Source of the DNA: Nothophaeocryptopus gaeumannii | Taxonomy: Eukaryota; Ascomycota; Dothideomycetes; Mycosphaerellales; Mycosphaerellaceae | Reading direction: 5' to 3' | Assembly: GCA_031771865.1 (NCBI GenBank) | Contig: JASISA010000001.1 | Location: 992,001 to 1,056,000 of the forward strand | DNA: 64,000 bases | In this document: positions 29,211 through 39,005 of the stretch, one piece after another | Numbering within the stretch: position 1 is the stretch's first letter | Layout: every line of letters starts with the position of its first letter | The notes under the pieces: model-generated | Seen by the model: the letters and a program-made list of their open reading frames with translations, nothing else | What the model was told of the DNA's origin: nothing | The model's database searches: none | Made by a program: the position numbers and the translations under genes

Positions 29211-31622
29211 TCAATCTTCATCCTCATCGCTCGTCTCATCCTCTGTGCCATTTTCTGCGTTCGCCTCTGCCTCCCATGGTAGATCGTCTTCATTGAGGAC
29301 GACATTGGTGAGGTAGGGAAGGTCATGTTTGCCCTCAAACCTCAACGTCGACTTTACGAGTGGGTTCACTACTTCTGCAGCCTTCATCTTCAAAATCTTC
29401 AGATTCTCGCGAATGGCCTCCTTCATCTCAGAGGGAAGATCTTTGCCCTTGTGAGCACCATGGCTGGCAATGTCGGAGAAGTGGGAACGAGCGACCGCAT
29501 CAATTATTTGGCTCTCCGGTAGATACGCGTCTCCACCTTTGGATAGGAGGCGGTAGAATGCTGCTGGTTGGAGACAGGGCCGGACGTTGCTCGTGCCCTC
29601 GCGATGATGTTGGCAGAACGCGTAAGTGGGTGGCGTTGACCAGTCTGGACGAGAATGGTAACGAATATGCTCGCCGAGCCAGGAGGTGAAGTATGTGACG
29701 ACATCGTAGATGAGAGGTTCACGGCCAGGAGAGACCGGTTTCTCCACTGTCGTATGATGCTTCGAGGGCGTGGCAATCGTCAATGTCGCCAAGTTGGTAT
29801 TGATCTCGAGGCATTGATATTTCTGTCGTTTGGCATGCTGGCGCACAGTCTGCATGATGTCGTGGGGTACTTCAGACTGCTTGACACTCCATGGCCATTC
29901 AGGCAGCCTGCCAACGATGTGCACGTATGCTTCACGATAGATGCCTAGATGCCGGAGGTCATTCGCGATGAGAAGCCATCGGCCTGCATCCTGAGCAACG
30001 GAAGGCCACAGTCGGCCTTGGGTGTCGAAGTTGGTGAGCAAAGTCATGAGCGTAGTAGTAATAGTGGAGCTAGAGGATGTCGCTCGGTACGTAGCAGCGA
30101 TAGCGGCTACTGCCTCGATCCGTGGGAGCGCGACTATGAAGTCTTTTTGATCGATGAGGACCTTGGGCTGGACGTGCGAGAGGATACGAAAGAAGAAATC
30201 GTATGCTTCCACCCAATCCACTGTCTCGTGAAGCTCTTCCTTCCCTGGTATTGGTTTGACAGGCTCGCGGCTGCTATGCTCTTCTTTTATCTTCTGCGGA
30301 GATGGGTCTGGCTTTGGCTCTTCGGCGACTTTGACGTCGGCCTGCCTTGGACGACTGTAGAGCTGCGTGCCTTTGAGATTGGCTCGCGTGGCGGTCAAAT
30401 CGACAAGATCAAGCATAGGCAAATGACCATCTTCCTCCCTCGGCTGGCGCAATATAGCGAGATACCTGACGCCTTGTATTGCTGGATCCGGCTCGTTAGC
30501 GGCCATTGCGTCTGATAATGTCGCAGATGCGGCACGAGCATGTTCGGAACGAATACGGCATGTCAAGCTCAGGTCATCGATGTCCAGGATGATCGCAAGA
30601 TCTCCTTGACGAAGATGTTTCCGGCGGAGATGCTTGGCCGGAGGTTTGGCTTCCATCGCGAACAGAGCCTCTCCGAGCAGTGTAGGATCTCTCCTCGCCT
30701 CCTCAACAGCTTCTGGCGATCCATTGCGAGCAGCTTGCGGCTCTGCTGGCTCTGTAGCTTCGTGGTGCTGGGCGTTGAATTCCAGTTCGGGCTTCGTCGC
30801 TGGTCCGTGTTGCGTTTGAGACTGTTCTTGCGATACAGGTTGTTCTGATACATCCGTAGCACTTCTGACAGCATCGTCTTGGCTGATTGGCGTCTGAGCG
30901 AGTGCGGCTGATGCTCTACTCTCGGTGGACGGGTCCATCGCATCATGTCGCTCCTCACGGGCGGTTTCGAAGTCGAGACTGTCCTCATTGGTTTGAAGCA
31001 TGGGCTGAGCTGGGGGTAGAGCCTTTTTGCCGTGGTTCAGCATCTCTTCGTCGCCATCCGTGATCCTATGCTCCCTTGTTGATGCTCTCAGATGCTCAGT
31101 GGACTTGTCGAAGTCCGCTCTGGCCTCAAGTCCAGCGGGTGCATGACTAATATCGATGGTCGATTTGTCCGCCGTCTTGTCGGATACAGCCATGTCATCG
31201 ATATCTACCATATTGCCCGACATGTATAACGCGCTTAACTGCCTTTGCTGCTCGGCTTCAGGCACCAATGGCGGCGCATGCAGCTCAGTTTCCTTGGAAA
31301 GACCTTCGTTGTCCTTGTCGTTGCTGTCGTTCGCTTCTGGAATTACCTCTGTGTCTGCCTCTCCTGCGCTCTCAAGCGAGGTGAGTAAACTGCTGGAATC
31401 TTTCGAACAGGCAGAGGATTGCTTGTACCTAGCAAGGCCCTTCTTTGGTGTGAGTGGGGTGGAAGCGCCCGCCAACTCGTCCTCAGAACCGTTCGAATCG
31501 TTGTCACCGATGGGGTCTGCGAACGTGTCTGAGTTGAGTTTCTTGCGTCGGCCTGAATCGGTTCGTTCAGTTAGTAGCTCGTTGTTCTGTACTATGCGTC
31601 GTGTCAATCGCAGCGTCGGCAT
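29211..31622 (-). CDS. Fungal BTB-like protein of unknown function
   Basis: A single exon of 803 residues starts at the ATG at 31622 (MPTLRLTRRIVQNN). The first 330 residues are low-complexity and acidic. From about residue 335 a conserved part begins (GDLAIILDIDDLSLTCRIRS), with alternating strands and helices like the BTB/POZ-type proteins that are abundant in Dothideomycetes, followed by the helical YDFFFRILSHVQPKVLI and RWLLIANDLRHLGIYREAYV block. A C-terminal module (CQHHREGTSNVRPCLQPAAF, HGAHKGKDLPSEMKEAIREN) and an acidic tail end the protein. BTB domains mediate dimerisation or Cul3 binding, but no partner can be named. The BTB assignment is from the residue pattern only. Confidence 0.7.
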   Translation of the reverse strand: MPTLRLTRRIVQNNELLTERTDSGRRKKLNSDTFADPIGDNDSNGSEDELAGASTPLTPKKGLARYKQSSACSKDSSSLLTSLESAGEADTEVIPEANDSNDKDNEGLSKETELHAPPLVPEAEQQRQLSALYMSGNMVDIDDMAVSDKTADKSTIDISHAPAGLEARADFDKSTEHLRASTREHRITDGDEEMLNHGKKALPPAQPMLQTNEDSLDFETAREERHDAMDPSTESRASAALAQTPISQDDAVRSATDVSEQPVSQEQSQTQHGPATKPELEFNAQHHEATEPAEPQAARNGSPEAVEEARRDPTLLGEALFAMEAKPPAKHLRRKHLRQGDLAIILDIDDLSLTCRIRSEHARAASATLSDAMAANEPDPAIQGVRYLAILRQPREEDGHLPMLDLVDLTATRANLKGTQLYSRPRQADVKVAEEPKPDPSPQKIKEEHSSREPVKPIPGKEELHETVDWVEAYDFFFRILSHVQPKVLIDQKDFIVALPRIEAVAAIAATYRATSSSSTITTTLMTLLTNFDTQGRLWPSVAQDAGRWLLIANDLRHLGIYREAYVHIVGRLPEWPWSVKQSEVPHDIMQTVRQHAKRQKYQCLEINTNLATLTIATPSKHHTTVEKPVSPGREPLIYDVVTYFTSWLGEHIRYHSRPDWSTPPTYAFCQHHREGTSNVRPCLQPAAFYRLLSKGGDAYLPESQIIDAVARSHFSDIASHGAHKGKDLPSEMKEAIRENLKILKMKAAEVVNPLVKSTLRFEGKHDLPYLTNVVLNEDDLPWEAEANAENGTEDETSDEDED

Positions 31623-31940
31623 GTTGACGCATGTGTTCAATATGCTGTGCTATCTCGTGACGATGCACGGCCGGCGCGTTCGGAGGTGTGTTGCAAGCTT
31701 CGCTGTTGTACGCGTAGTTCTCGAATGCGTCTAAGGGTGATGATGGTAAGGCGACCGGAACAGGTCGAAGTAGGAAGGGGATGGAAGTGAATTTGATTGA
31801 AGAGCTATTGGCGATGCTAGTCTCGGAAGATAAAACATCATTTCATGCAGGGTCCATCGGAGCGCACGTGTCAACGAAAGTGAAGTGAAGTGCGGTGTAC
31901 GATTTTCCTTCCAGTGTCTTCCAAAATGCATACCGCTCGC
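31623..31940. other. Short intergenic stretch
   Basis: This is the upstream region of the BTB-like gene and the 3' flank of the small secreted protein gene. No other feature is seen. Confidence 0.5.
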
Positions 31941-32284
31941 TTACGAGCAGTGAGCGATTGCGCCCCCATTAGGAGCGCATCCATTGCCCCAAGTGACGCA
32001 TTGAAAGACCTACCATAGCAGCGTCAGCACGGCGTAACATGGTGTATTGTGTCGGGGACCACACGTACATTGTCGCATGGAATCCTGCCGCCATCGCCGT
32101 TGTTTCCGACACAATAGCCAGCCTGCTGCTCAATGTCCCATCCCGCATCTTTCTCACAATTCTATTAACTGGTCTTCGATCAGCTCTATGCATCAAGCAT
32201 TGCTCTTCGATCGTAACGTACATACAAGCCGGATACGGCTGAGAAGAGGGCGAAGAGAACCCCAACGGTGGAGAAGGCCTTCAT
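31941..32284 (-). CDS. Small secreted six-cysteine protein (hidden gene)
   Basis: Three exons (32222-32284, 32069-32161, 31941-32009) join in phase 0 to give 74 residues. Both introns (60 and 59 nt) start with GTACGT. The second has a perfect GCTGAC branch site and both end in TAG. Exon 1 is a textbook signal peptide (MKAFSTVGVLFALFSAVSG). The mature part has six cysteines at positions 23, 38, 50, 56, 63 and 73, rich in glycine and asparagine (GYCVGNNGDGGRIPCDN, WGNGCAPNGGAIAHCS), which fits three disulfides. None of the exons is long enough to stand out as an open frame, so gene finders could miss it. It looks like an effector-type or antimicrobial small secreted protein. The family is not recognised and the role is inferred only from size, secretion signal and cysteines. 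Confidence 0.75.
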
Positions 32285-32949
32285 TTTGGGCGGTTTGAGA
32301 GCTTGAACGTGGGATTGTAATGCTGGACGTCGCACTGGTGTTGATATGATGATGGATCGTGGTGACAATCTCAACGTTTCATCCTGCTTTGCCGCCAGTC
32401 CTTCTCACGGCACAAAACTGCATGTTGAAGACCTCGATGCACTTCCTACCAGAAGCATGGCCTCCGATGGCGAGCCTCGCATTTAGTGCGACCATCATGA
32501 CTACTTGGGATGGAACCAGTCCGCCAGGCTATTGAGGGCCACACTCGGAGGTTTGTCCAATGTGTAGCTGCAGCACTCGATACGCGCTGACGCGAGCCTT
32601 CTGTGTAGCACCTTCGTTCGAGGATGTCGTCTGCAGGGATGCGCTGTCGTAAGCTAGCTATGTTGGAGCCAGGATGTTCTGTGAAGAGCACGTCATCTAA
32701 TGAGAATGCGCAGCAGAGTGCCTCAAGATACGCATGGGCGTTGTTCACGCGCAAATCTTCTTGACAGGCAGTGGGCCACACGACGCTTCAAGATTACGCG
32801 ATGAGCCATAGGGTATGGTATCGCCGGTTGCGCCGTGTGTGCGATAGCAGCCAACTCTTTGGCGACCAGGTTGCGTGCCATCCGCCGTAAGACAACAAGG
32901 AGGAGATCCATTGCCAATTTGATGCCGCGTTTGCGAGGAGACGCGTTCT
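32285..32949. other. Intergenic, promoter of the small secreted gene
   Basis: No gene is supported over 665 bp. It lies upstream of the secreted-protein gene and downstream of AP-2 mu. Short minus-strand frames show no family signal. Confidence 0.5.
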
Positions 32950-34275
32950 TCAGAAACGAATTTCGTAGCTTCCTGCTCTTGTCATGTAGCGGACCCACTT
33001 GACGCTGCTGTAATTGCTCTTCTCAAACACCTTTAAATATCGAACGAGCAACCCGGAACTCGTGAACATTAGCAAGCTGAATTGCATGCTGAGTGGCGGC
33101 CGTGACCATGCTTTATAGGTGGTCATAGCTGAAAGCTCCGCCTCCGCGGAAAGTACGAATTCGCTCTGGCCAGTGAAACGTGCAATCTTCCACTCGATGA
33201 CATTCTCGGATGGAACGTACTTCGCTTTCCCTTGCGAAGTCCTGTGTGTCGTATTGGCCGTATTCAGAGGAGTTGGAATTCGCACGCTAACATTAGTAGC
33301 GAACAGTTTTGGTCCATAATTGGATCGGATGGCGATGGAGTACTCGACTTTGCTGCGCCCGATCTCATTGACGATGGCGTGGACTTTGAACGGAAGGTTG
33401 ACATTTTCGGAACATCGATATGTCATTAGTTGGAAAGATCCATCCGGAGGGATGAAGGAGATGGTGCGATCCGTTGTGAAGGAGCTCAACTTGACACATT
33501 GGTGTAGCGAAACGTCCTCCAGAGTAACGCTGCCGGCGGCTGCTTTCGTGGCTTTGCTGCCAGAGAGGTTGCCGATCGGCCCTCCCGCTGCATCAAGCCC
33601 ACCAGAGTGTGATCCTAGAGTCAAGGCATCATTCAGGCCGAATTTGCATTCTGGTGTCCCCGAAAGGTATGCGCGCATCTCAATCGCTCCGTTCACATCC
33701 GCCCTCAAGACGGTACCTGAGGCAGATACCAATAAGTTGACATCTTCAATGACATCCACAAACGCTTCGTTCTTGCGATATTTGATCCCGTCTCTTCTCC
33801 AGCTGAGCGCGCCAGTAGCTTGCATAGTGATCTTGCTGCTGTCCTCTAGTGCCTTCTCGCTTCGGACACCTTCAGTTGTGATGTACATCTTCAACGTCTC
33901 TGTCTCGGTGTTTTGTGGGTATCCAAAGTCCAGGACCTCGTCCAGCAGCTCATAAACCATGACGAAGTTGCTTTTCACAGCTTCTTCATCGAAGCGGCCG
34001 AAGTAGCTCTTCCCTAGCTGGACAAGCTTGTACAGGAACTCAAAGACCAGTGCACTGTTGACATTGCCCTTCGAGACGCCGACAATGTATATATTTTCGC
34101 TCTTGATATGGCTGAAGGTCGTGCTGCCGAGGGTAAGAATGGGCGATCTGATTTGCGGGTTGCTGATGACCTGGATACGGAAGACGTCGGCCAGTCGAGG
34201 GCGCATATCCTGGCGGAAAGCTCTCATGATGAGCAGCTCGCCCTTCTGATTGAAGAGCAATACACCGGACAACAT
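32950..34275 (-). CDS. APM4: AP-2 complex subunit mu
   Basis: A single exon of 441 residues starts at the ATG at 34275 (MLSGVLLFNQKGELLIMRAF). It is the medium chain of the AP-2 clathrin adaptor, which selects YxxPhi-type cargo at the plasma membrane. The N-terminal longin-like part (residues 1-140; FVMVYELLDEVLDFGYPQNT is the family signature) is followed by the linker and the mu homology domain (about 175-441; WRRDGIKYRKNEAFVDVIED, LSGTPECKFGLNDAL, FIPPDGSFQLMTYR, VEWKI-type text IEWKIARFTGQSE, and the end VKWVRYMTRAGSYEIRF). The ISNPQIRSPILTLGSTTF segment separates it from AP-1 mu. The length is normal for the family. It is head-to-head with ORC2. Confidence 0.93.
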   Translation of the reverse strand: MLSGVLLFNQKGELLIMRAFRQDMRPRLADVFRIQVISNPQIRSPILTLGSTTFSHIKSENIYIVGVSKGNVNSALVFEFLYKLVQLGKSYFGRFDEEAVKSNFVMVYELLDEVLDFGYPQNTETETLKMYITTEGVRSEKALEDSSKITMQATGALSWRRDGIKYRKNEAFVDVIEDVNLLVSASGTVLRADVNGAIEMRAYLSGTPECKFGLNDALTLGSHSGGLDAAGGPIGNLSGSKATKAAAGSVTLEDVSLHQCVKLSSFTTDRTISFIPPDGSFQLMTYRCSENVNLPFKVHAIVNEIGRSKVEYSIAIRSNYGPKLFATNVSVRIPTPLNTANTTHRTSQGKAKYVPSENVIEWKIARFTGQSEFVLSAEAELSAMTTYKAWSRPPLSMQFSLLMFTSSGLLVRYLKVFEKSNYSSVKWVRYMTRAGSYEIRF

Positions 34276-34458
34276 CTTGGCGGTGGTGCTGGGGTGTTGT
34301 GATGATGACGGTGCTGTTGATTGGGGGAGAGGTGAGGTCGAGGGGAGAGGTCAGGTCGGAATTAAGCAGGGGCCTTCGACCGTGAGGATCGGGCTTCGCG
34401 TCTCCCAATACGCGTCATTGCCACGAGAATATAATAAACACTTCAATATACAGGAATC
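34276..34458. promoter_or_regulatory. Bidirectional promoter of AP-2 mu and ORC2
   Basis: Only 183 bp separate the divergent ATGs at 34275 and 34459, so both transcripts must start within it. Local AT-rich text (ATATAATAAACACTTCAATATAC) lies just before the ORC2 start. Confidence 0.6.
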
Positions 34459-36228
34459 ATGCCCAAACGGCGGAAACCAGAAGACGCTGGCGAAGATGAC
34501 GATTCTACACCGCGGAAGACGAGAAGAAGCGCCAAAGACAACGAGCCGACGGTGTCAAGCCCCCTCCGAAACGCAGAGACTCATTCGAAACGCAAGTCAA
34601 TATTGAAAGAGACCCCCAGCAAAGCCAATGGCTTCAAGTCAGTCGAGCCAACACCGAGCTCATTGCGAAAAGTCCTGTTCTCAACACCGCATAAGCCGGA
34701 AGAAGAGGACGACGATGGAGACGATGAGGACACGCCTACCGCTGCTCGCAATGACCGCTCGGCGCGTAGAAAGAGCCAGCGCACGCTGCAGAAGCAGATC
34801 GTGGAGCAAGAAGACAGCGACGATGATGGCGACGGGCAAGACGCGGCCATAGCAGCGGCTATTCTTGGCGACGAGGACGATGGCGAGGGAGACGCAGATG
34901 CGATGGACGTGGATGGGGCCGGCGACCCGGGTACACCGTCGAAAACTGGCAAGAAGAGAGGACGACCCAAGGGTCGAACATGTGAACGAACACCCAGTCC
35001 TCCTGCTCCGAATCTGCCTCCTCACGAATTATATTTCTTCCAGAACAAGACCGCCAGCAGCAAAACCTCCGCGAACACCCTGCCAACGGGTCTGTTGCTA
35101 AATCATGAAGACTACTTCGTACAGATCAGTGCATACAAGGACAGCCACGCGACCGATATAGAAGTCCTAAAGCAGCTCCATCACCGAGCTTTTGACCAAT
35201 GGATCTTCGAGTTGGAGGAGGGTTTCAATATCTGCCTGTACGGGTATGGCTCGAAGCGAAATCTGGTAATGGACTTCGCAGAGCATCTATATCACCAATC
35301 TGAGACGGCACCAAAGATTGTCGTCGTCAACGGCTATGCTCCCGGCCTGATAATTCGGGATGTCTTGGCCAGCCTCGCAAGTGTCATTCTGCCTAAAAAT
35401 ACCAAGCTTCCCGCTCAACCTCGCGCAGCGCTGGATCTGCTACTTGGCGCTCTCTCAGAAACAAGCAAGAGCTCAGTCAAGCTAGTCGTCCACTCTCTGG
35501 ACCACTCAAATTTGCGCAAGTCAGCTTCACAGTCTTTGTTGGCTAGGCTGGCCGCTCATCCTAATATTTTGCTCTTGGCAAGCTGCGACACTCCGAACTT
35601 TCCACTCCTTTGGGATGTATCGCTCTCATCGCAGTTCAACTTCGCCTACCATGATGCGACGACATTCGCGCCGTATGCAGCAGAGATAGAAGTCGTAGAA
35701 GACGTCAATGCACTGCTTGGTCGCAGTAGCAGAAGTCTTGGCGGGAAAGACGGAGTCGGGTATGTCCTCAAATCGTTACCGGAAAACGCACGGAATTTGT
35801 TTCGTATTCTTGTGGCCGAGCAATTGGCGCTGGCAGATATGGAAGGCGAGGCTGCGATCAACGGGTTTGGCGATGAGAGTGATCCAGAAAACATCATTGG
35901 CGCGCAAGATGAGGATGACGCAGCATCAGAGCAGCAGACACCATCCCGACGAAGACGAGGCAGGCCTCCCAAGTCTACGCCGAAGAAGGCGGTCGCGAAG
36001 GTGCCCAGGGCTGTTCAAGCTACGGCTACGGGTGTCGAGTATCGCACACTCTACCACAAAGCCGTTGAGGAGTTTGTCTGCTCGAGCGAGGTCAACTTCA
36101 GGACTCTGCTGAAGGAGTTCCATGACCACCAAATGATCGAGTCGCGAAAGGACGCCCTTGGAACCGAACGACTGATCGTGCCTTTCCGGAGAGAAGAGCT
36201 AGAAGCGATACTTGAAGAATTGGTCTGA
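34459..36228 (+). CDS. ORC2: Origin recognition complex subunit 2
   Basis: A single exon of 589 residues starts at the ATG at 34459. Orc2 is part of the six-subunit complex that marks replication origins and loads MCM with Cdc6 and Cdt1. The first 200 residues are disordered and acidic, with SP/TP sites and an AT-hook-like KRGRPKGR. The conserved AAA+-like domain follows (LLNHEDYFVQISAYKDSHAT, FDQWIFELEEGFNICLYGYG, with a degenerate Walker A YGYGSKRNL, then IVVVNGYAPGL and LLLASCDTPNFPLLWD). The C-terminal winged helix ends with TLYHKAVEEFVCSSEVNFRT and a regular LIVPFRREELEAILEELV. A second AT-hook-like text (RRRGRPPKS) lies before it. It has no introns. Confidence 0.94.
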   Translation: MPKRRKPEDAGEDDDSTPRKTRRSAKDNEPTVSSPLRNAETHSKRKSILKETPSKANGFKSVEPTPSSLRKVLFSTPHKPEEEDDDGDDEDTPTAARNDRSARRKSQRTLQKQIVEQEDSDDDGDGQDAAIAAAILGDEDDGEGDADAMDVDGAGDPGTPSKTGKKRGRPKGRTCERTPSPPAPNLPPHELYFFQNKTASSKTSANTLPTGLLLNHEDYFVQISAYKDSHATDIEVLKQLHHRAFDQWIFELEEGFNICLYGYGSKRNLVMDFAEHLYHQSETAPKIVVVNGYAPGLIIRDVLASLASVILPKNTKLPAQPRAALDLLLGALSETSKSSVKLVVHSLDHSNLRKSASQSLLARLAAHPNILLLASCDTPNFPLLWDVSLSSQFNFAYHDATTFAPYAAEIEVVEDVNALLGRSSRSLGGKDGVGYVLKSLPENARNLFRILVAEQLALADMEGEAAINGFGDESDPENIIGAQDEDDAASEQQTPSRRRRGRPPKSTPKKAVAKVPRAVQATATGVEYRTLYHKAVEEFVCSSEVNFRTLLKEFHDHQMIESRKDALGTERLIVPFRREELEAILEELV

Positions 36229-36566
36229 GTGACCGTGAGATTTGCGCACTAAGCAAAGTGCGCGCCACCAAGATGTGCTCATACCCCGGCCGCGACCCAT
36301 CTGGCTGCTACATCGTTGTCCTCGCTGTCCTCATGGCGACCACAATTCTGGCCGCGCATGTTGACCGACATCTGTAGGTGTTGACCTATATAAGTCTCAT
36401 TTTCTTTACTCCATGCCCTCCTCCTTCCCATCCATAGACTACAACTTTGCACAGGAAATTGAAGCATACGAGCAACCTTTCCCAAATCAACGCGCACAAG
36501 CACCGCACACGATCAAACTGCGAGGAATACAGGAAGCACACCCGAACCACATAGACAAGAACAAGA
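36229..36566. other. Intergenic, no gene seen
   Basis: These 338 bp follow ORC2 and hold the upstream region of the coiled-coil protein gene. A TATATAAG text lies at 36387-36394, a plausible TATA element. Confidence 0.5.
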
Positions 36567-37124
36567 ATGTCTCCCAAGATGTCCGCACGACCAAGAGAGC
36601 CACTGGTGCTCCCTGCACCTGTCAATGAACCCACCTCCTCGAGCGAAACCGAGGTGCGTGCGCCACCGAAGCAAGGTTTTTTGCCTTTTTCGAAATGGCT
36701 CATCGCACCACCCTCTACCTCCGCCGCTTCACTAGAGGAGACATTCACAGCACTGGAACTCGACCCCTCAGAGAGTATGAGTTCGAAGACAACCTCGATC
36801 GTCTCTTCTCACGCCGAGAAACGCAGGAACTTGCAGGCTCAAATGCGCAGAATACACAAAGCGATTCGTCAACGGCAGCGCGCGAGAGAGCAACGTGCGA
36901 GTAGGGATAGGCTGGTATTCTGGGAGCTGGGAAAGATGGATGGGCTTAATCGGAGCCCGAAGGAATCGAAGAAGGAATGGGTCGAAGAGAAGGTGAAGGT
37001 AGAGATGAAGGTTGGGAAACTGAGGGAGCAGGTTGAGGAGTTGAAGGTGGTGCTTGAGAGGATGAAGATAGTTGATAGGGTGGAGGTGAAGGGGGAGGGA
37101 ACGGAGGACCATATGGAGGAGTAG
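36567..37124 (+). CDS. Orphan coiled-coil protein
   Basis: A single-exon frame of 185 residues starts at the ATG at 36567. The N-terminus is Pro/Ser-rich (LPAPVNEPTSSSETE, then FLPFSKWLIAPPS). From about residue 85 it becomes strongly basic and helical (EKRRNLQAQMRRIHKAIRQR), and from about 135 to the end it forms a heptad-patterned coiled coil (EEKVKVEMKVGKLREQVEEL, KVVLERMKIVDRVE). The layout suggests a small scaffold or nuclear protein. No family is recognised. The regular coiled-coil pattern argues for a real protein. Confidence 0.55.
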   Translation: MSPKMSARPREPLVLPAPVNEPTSSSETEVRAPPKQGFLPFSKWLIAPPSTSAASLEETFTALELDPSESMSSKTTSIVSSHAEKRRNLQAQMRRIHKAIRQRQRAREQRASRDRLVFWELGKMDGLNRSPKESKKEWVEEKVKVEMKVGKLREQVEELKVVLERMKIVDRVEVKGEGTEDHMEE

Positions 37125-37472
37125 TTTGGGTAACGGACACGGGCCATCAACCACCATTTGGACCCAGGTTGAAGAACCGAATGGTGTACAAGTCTCAGGT
37201 CAACTATTCACGGACGAATAGCTGTCGTCAGTAGATTCATTCGAGATTCGGCATCTTCTTAGAAAAACGTACCGACACACCTTGTGACTAAAACGGAAGA
37301 TGTGGCGCATAGCGATCCTGGACAATTGCGAAATTCGGCGTCAGGATATAAGAGCTTCCCACTTCAGCTTGTTACCTCACCGATAGATATGCGTATAGAA
37401 GTTCAAACGCGTACAGTTTTATCAATCTTCCGTCCAATTCAGTCTTTTTCTTTTTTTTCTCCTGAAGCCATT
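37125..37472. other. Intergenic with pyrimidine tract
   Basis: These 348 bp hold the promoter of the EthD gene. A CTTTTTCTTTTTTTTCTCC tract (about 37444-37462) lies just upstream of the start codon, a usual fungal transcription-start context. Confidence 0.5.
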
Positions 37473-37930
37473 ATGCCGATCCGACTTACCATCTTCATCA
37501 AGAAGCATGATGACATTTCGACGGAGGAGTTTCATCGATAGTGAGCTCTCCAAAACCCAGTCACAATCATGTTGAATGAGTACCCATAGCTAACACATGC
37601 CAAAGCTGGAAGGAAACCCACGGCCCTCTCTTCATCTCCTCCGGCCTTGCTCAGAAATACTGCTTGAAATACACCCAGCACCATGCCCTGCCCTCCTCCT
37701 CAGCCTCCTCTTTGACCGAAGCGGGCATCTCAATTCTGGCTTACGACGGTTTCGCGGAGATCATATTCGAATCTATAGACAAGATAGCGGAGCTGGGCGC
37801 GGATGAGAAATACCTGGAGTTGATGGTACCGGACGAGAGGAACTTTACAAAAAGGGAGGAGTGGGAGATGATGATTTGTGAGGTGAGCGATTTGTTTGTT
37901 GCAGAGGGAGGGGGAGTTAGAGGGTCGTAA
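37473..37930 (+). CDS. EthD-domain protein
   Basis: Exon 1 (37473-37540) encodes MPIRLTIFIKKHDDISTEEF followed by HR and ends in phase 2. A 65-nt intron (GTGAGC...CAAAG) joins it to exon 2 (37606-37930), for 130 residues. The EthD/Dabb-like ferredoxin fold is shown by the first strand, the FHRYWKETHGPLF motif formed across the splice junction, KYTQHH, and YDGFAEIIFESIDK followed by a late PDERNF block. EthD-fold proteins occur in degradation pathways and in fungal aromatic polyketide clusters, where some act as cyclases or decarboxylases. Which applies here is unknown. The gene is convergent with an SDR 68 bp away, which may point to a shared metabolic role. Confidence 0.85.
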
Positions 37931-37998
37931 AGGAGAGACGCAAGCGCGGAAGTGGGAGAAGTACTCATGGACGGAAGGGTTGAAGGTCATACTTGTGT

Positions 37999-39005
37999 TC
38001 ACTGAGATGTTTCAGCGACAGCTGCTTGATCAGGTCCTTCCGCTGCGGTTTTGCCTTTACCAAGGCCTTCGCCATAGCCGACTTCTGCGCTGAGTTTCAT
38101 GATGCGTTCGAAGGCTTTCTGTTCGTTGTCATCCCTTGAGAGGCCGCCTTTTCGATTCTACGATCACACGTCAGCTTGCTGGCATCTTTCTTGGCCCATC
38201 GAAGTCTCGCATCACTCACCACTTCCATCGCTGCAGGTAACAGCACACTCTCCTCAATTTCATAATTACGCCCACCACTTGAATAGATAAACTGTCCTTG
38301 CCGGCTCTGATCCGCCATCAAAACAGCCACTTGCCTCCCCACCACATCCGGCATCTGTGTCTCCACACCCGCCACATCACAAATCTCCTTCGGAACAAGT
38401 CCAGTTAAAGTCCATGAAGGTCCGATACAGTTGATCCGTATCGGGATGTTCTGCGCAATCAAATTCGGAATCGCACCACGCATCCAACCCAACACTCCAT
38501 GTTTCGCGCACGTATAGTCCCAGACCGAGAAACGTTGGAAGGAGGAGCCAGATGCTGTGCAGACGATACTCCCACCCGGAGGATCTTGCTTCTGCATATA
38601 ATGCAAGCCAAGGTAGGATGTATTGATCATCCCCTTCAAATTGATATCATAAACCGTCGTTTGAGGCTCCAACAAATCCCCCGAGGCATCATACTTCGAC
38701 TCCAGATACTGCACTCGACCGGAAATACCGGCATTCGCGAAAACGTGATCGATACGGCCGTAATTTGTCGCGGCGGTGTTGAAGAGGATTTTGAGATTCG
38801 TCCAGGATGTGACGTCGGTTTTGACGAATGTGAGGTTTGAGTGGGAGATGGGGGCGTCGTTCATATCGCCCATTACTACCTTGGCGCCGGTGTCCAAAAG
38901 AATCTTGACAGTTGCGAGGCCTATGCCGCTTGAGCCGCCTGTGATCACGGCGATTTGGTCTTTCAGGGAGGCGAAATCGGAGTCTCGGATGCAGAATTGA
39001 GACAT
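37999..39005 (-). CDS. Short-chain dehydrogenase/reductase
   Basis: Exon 1 (38220-39005) and exon 2 (37999-38157) join in phase 0 over a 62-nt intron (GTGAGT...CGTAG), giving 314 residues. Reading straight through the intron also gives an open frame, but the spliced form has a consensus donor and restores an orderly C-terminus (NRKGGLSRDDNEQKAFERIM), so it is preferred. The classical SDR Rossmann fold shows TGGSSGIG at residues 22-29, an aspartate after strand 2 (VVMGDMND) favouring NAD(H), FANAG for the NNAG motif, and the catalytic Ser with Y-x3-K in the YTCAK text. It oxidises or reduces an unidentified alcohol or carbonyl. The family layout resembles 15-hydroxyprostaglandin-dehydrogenase-like fungal SDRs. 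Confidence 0.87.

Noticed and set aside
38097..38219. Unspliced C-terminus of the SDR ending at 38097
   Set aside because: The stretch contains a consensus GTGAGT...CGTAG intron. Splicing gives a longer, orderly C-terminus ending at 37999, so the straight reading was not used.
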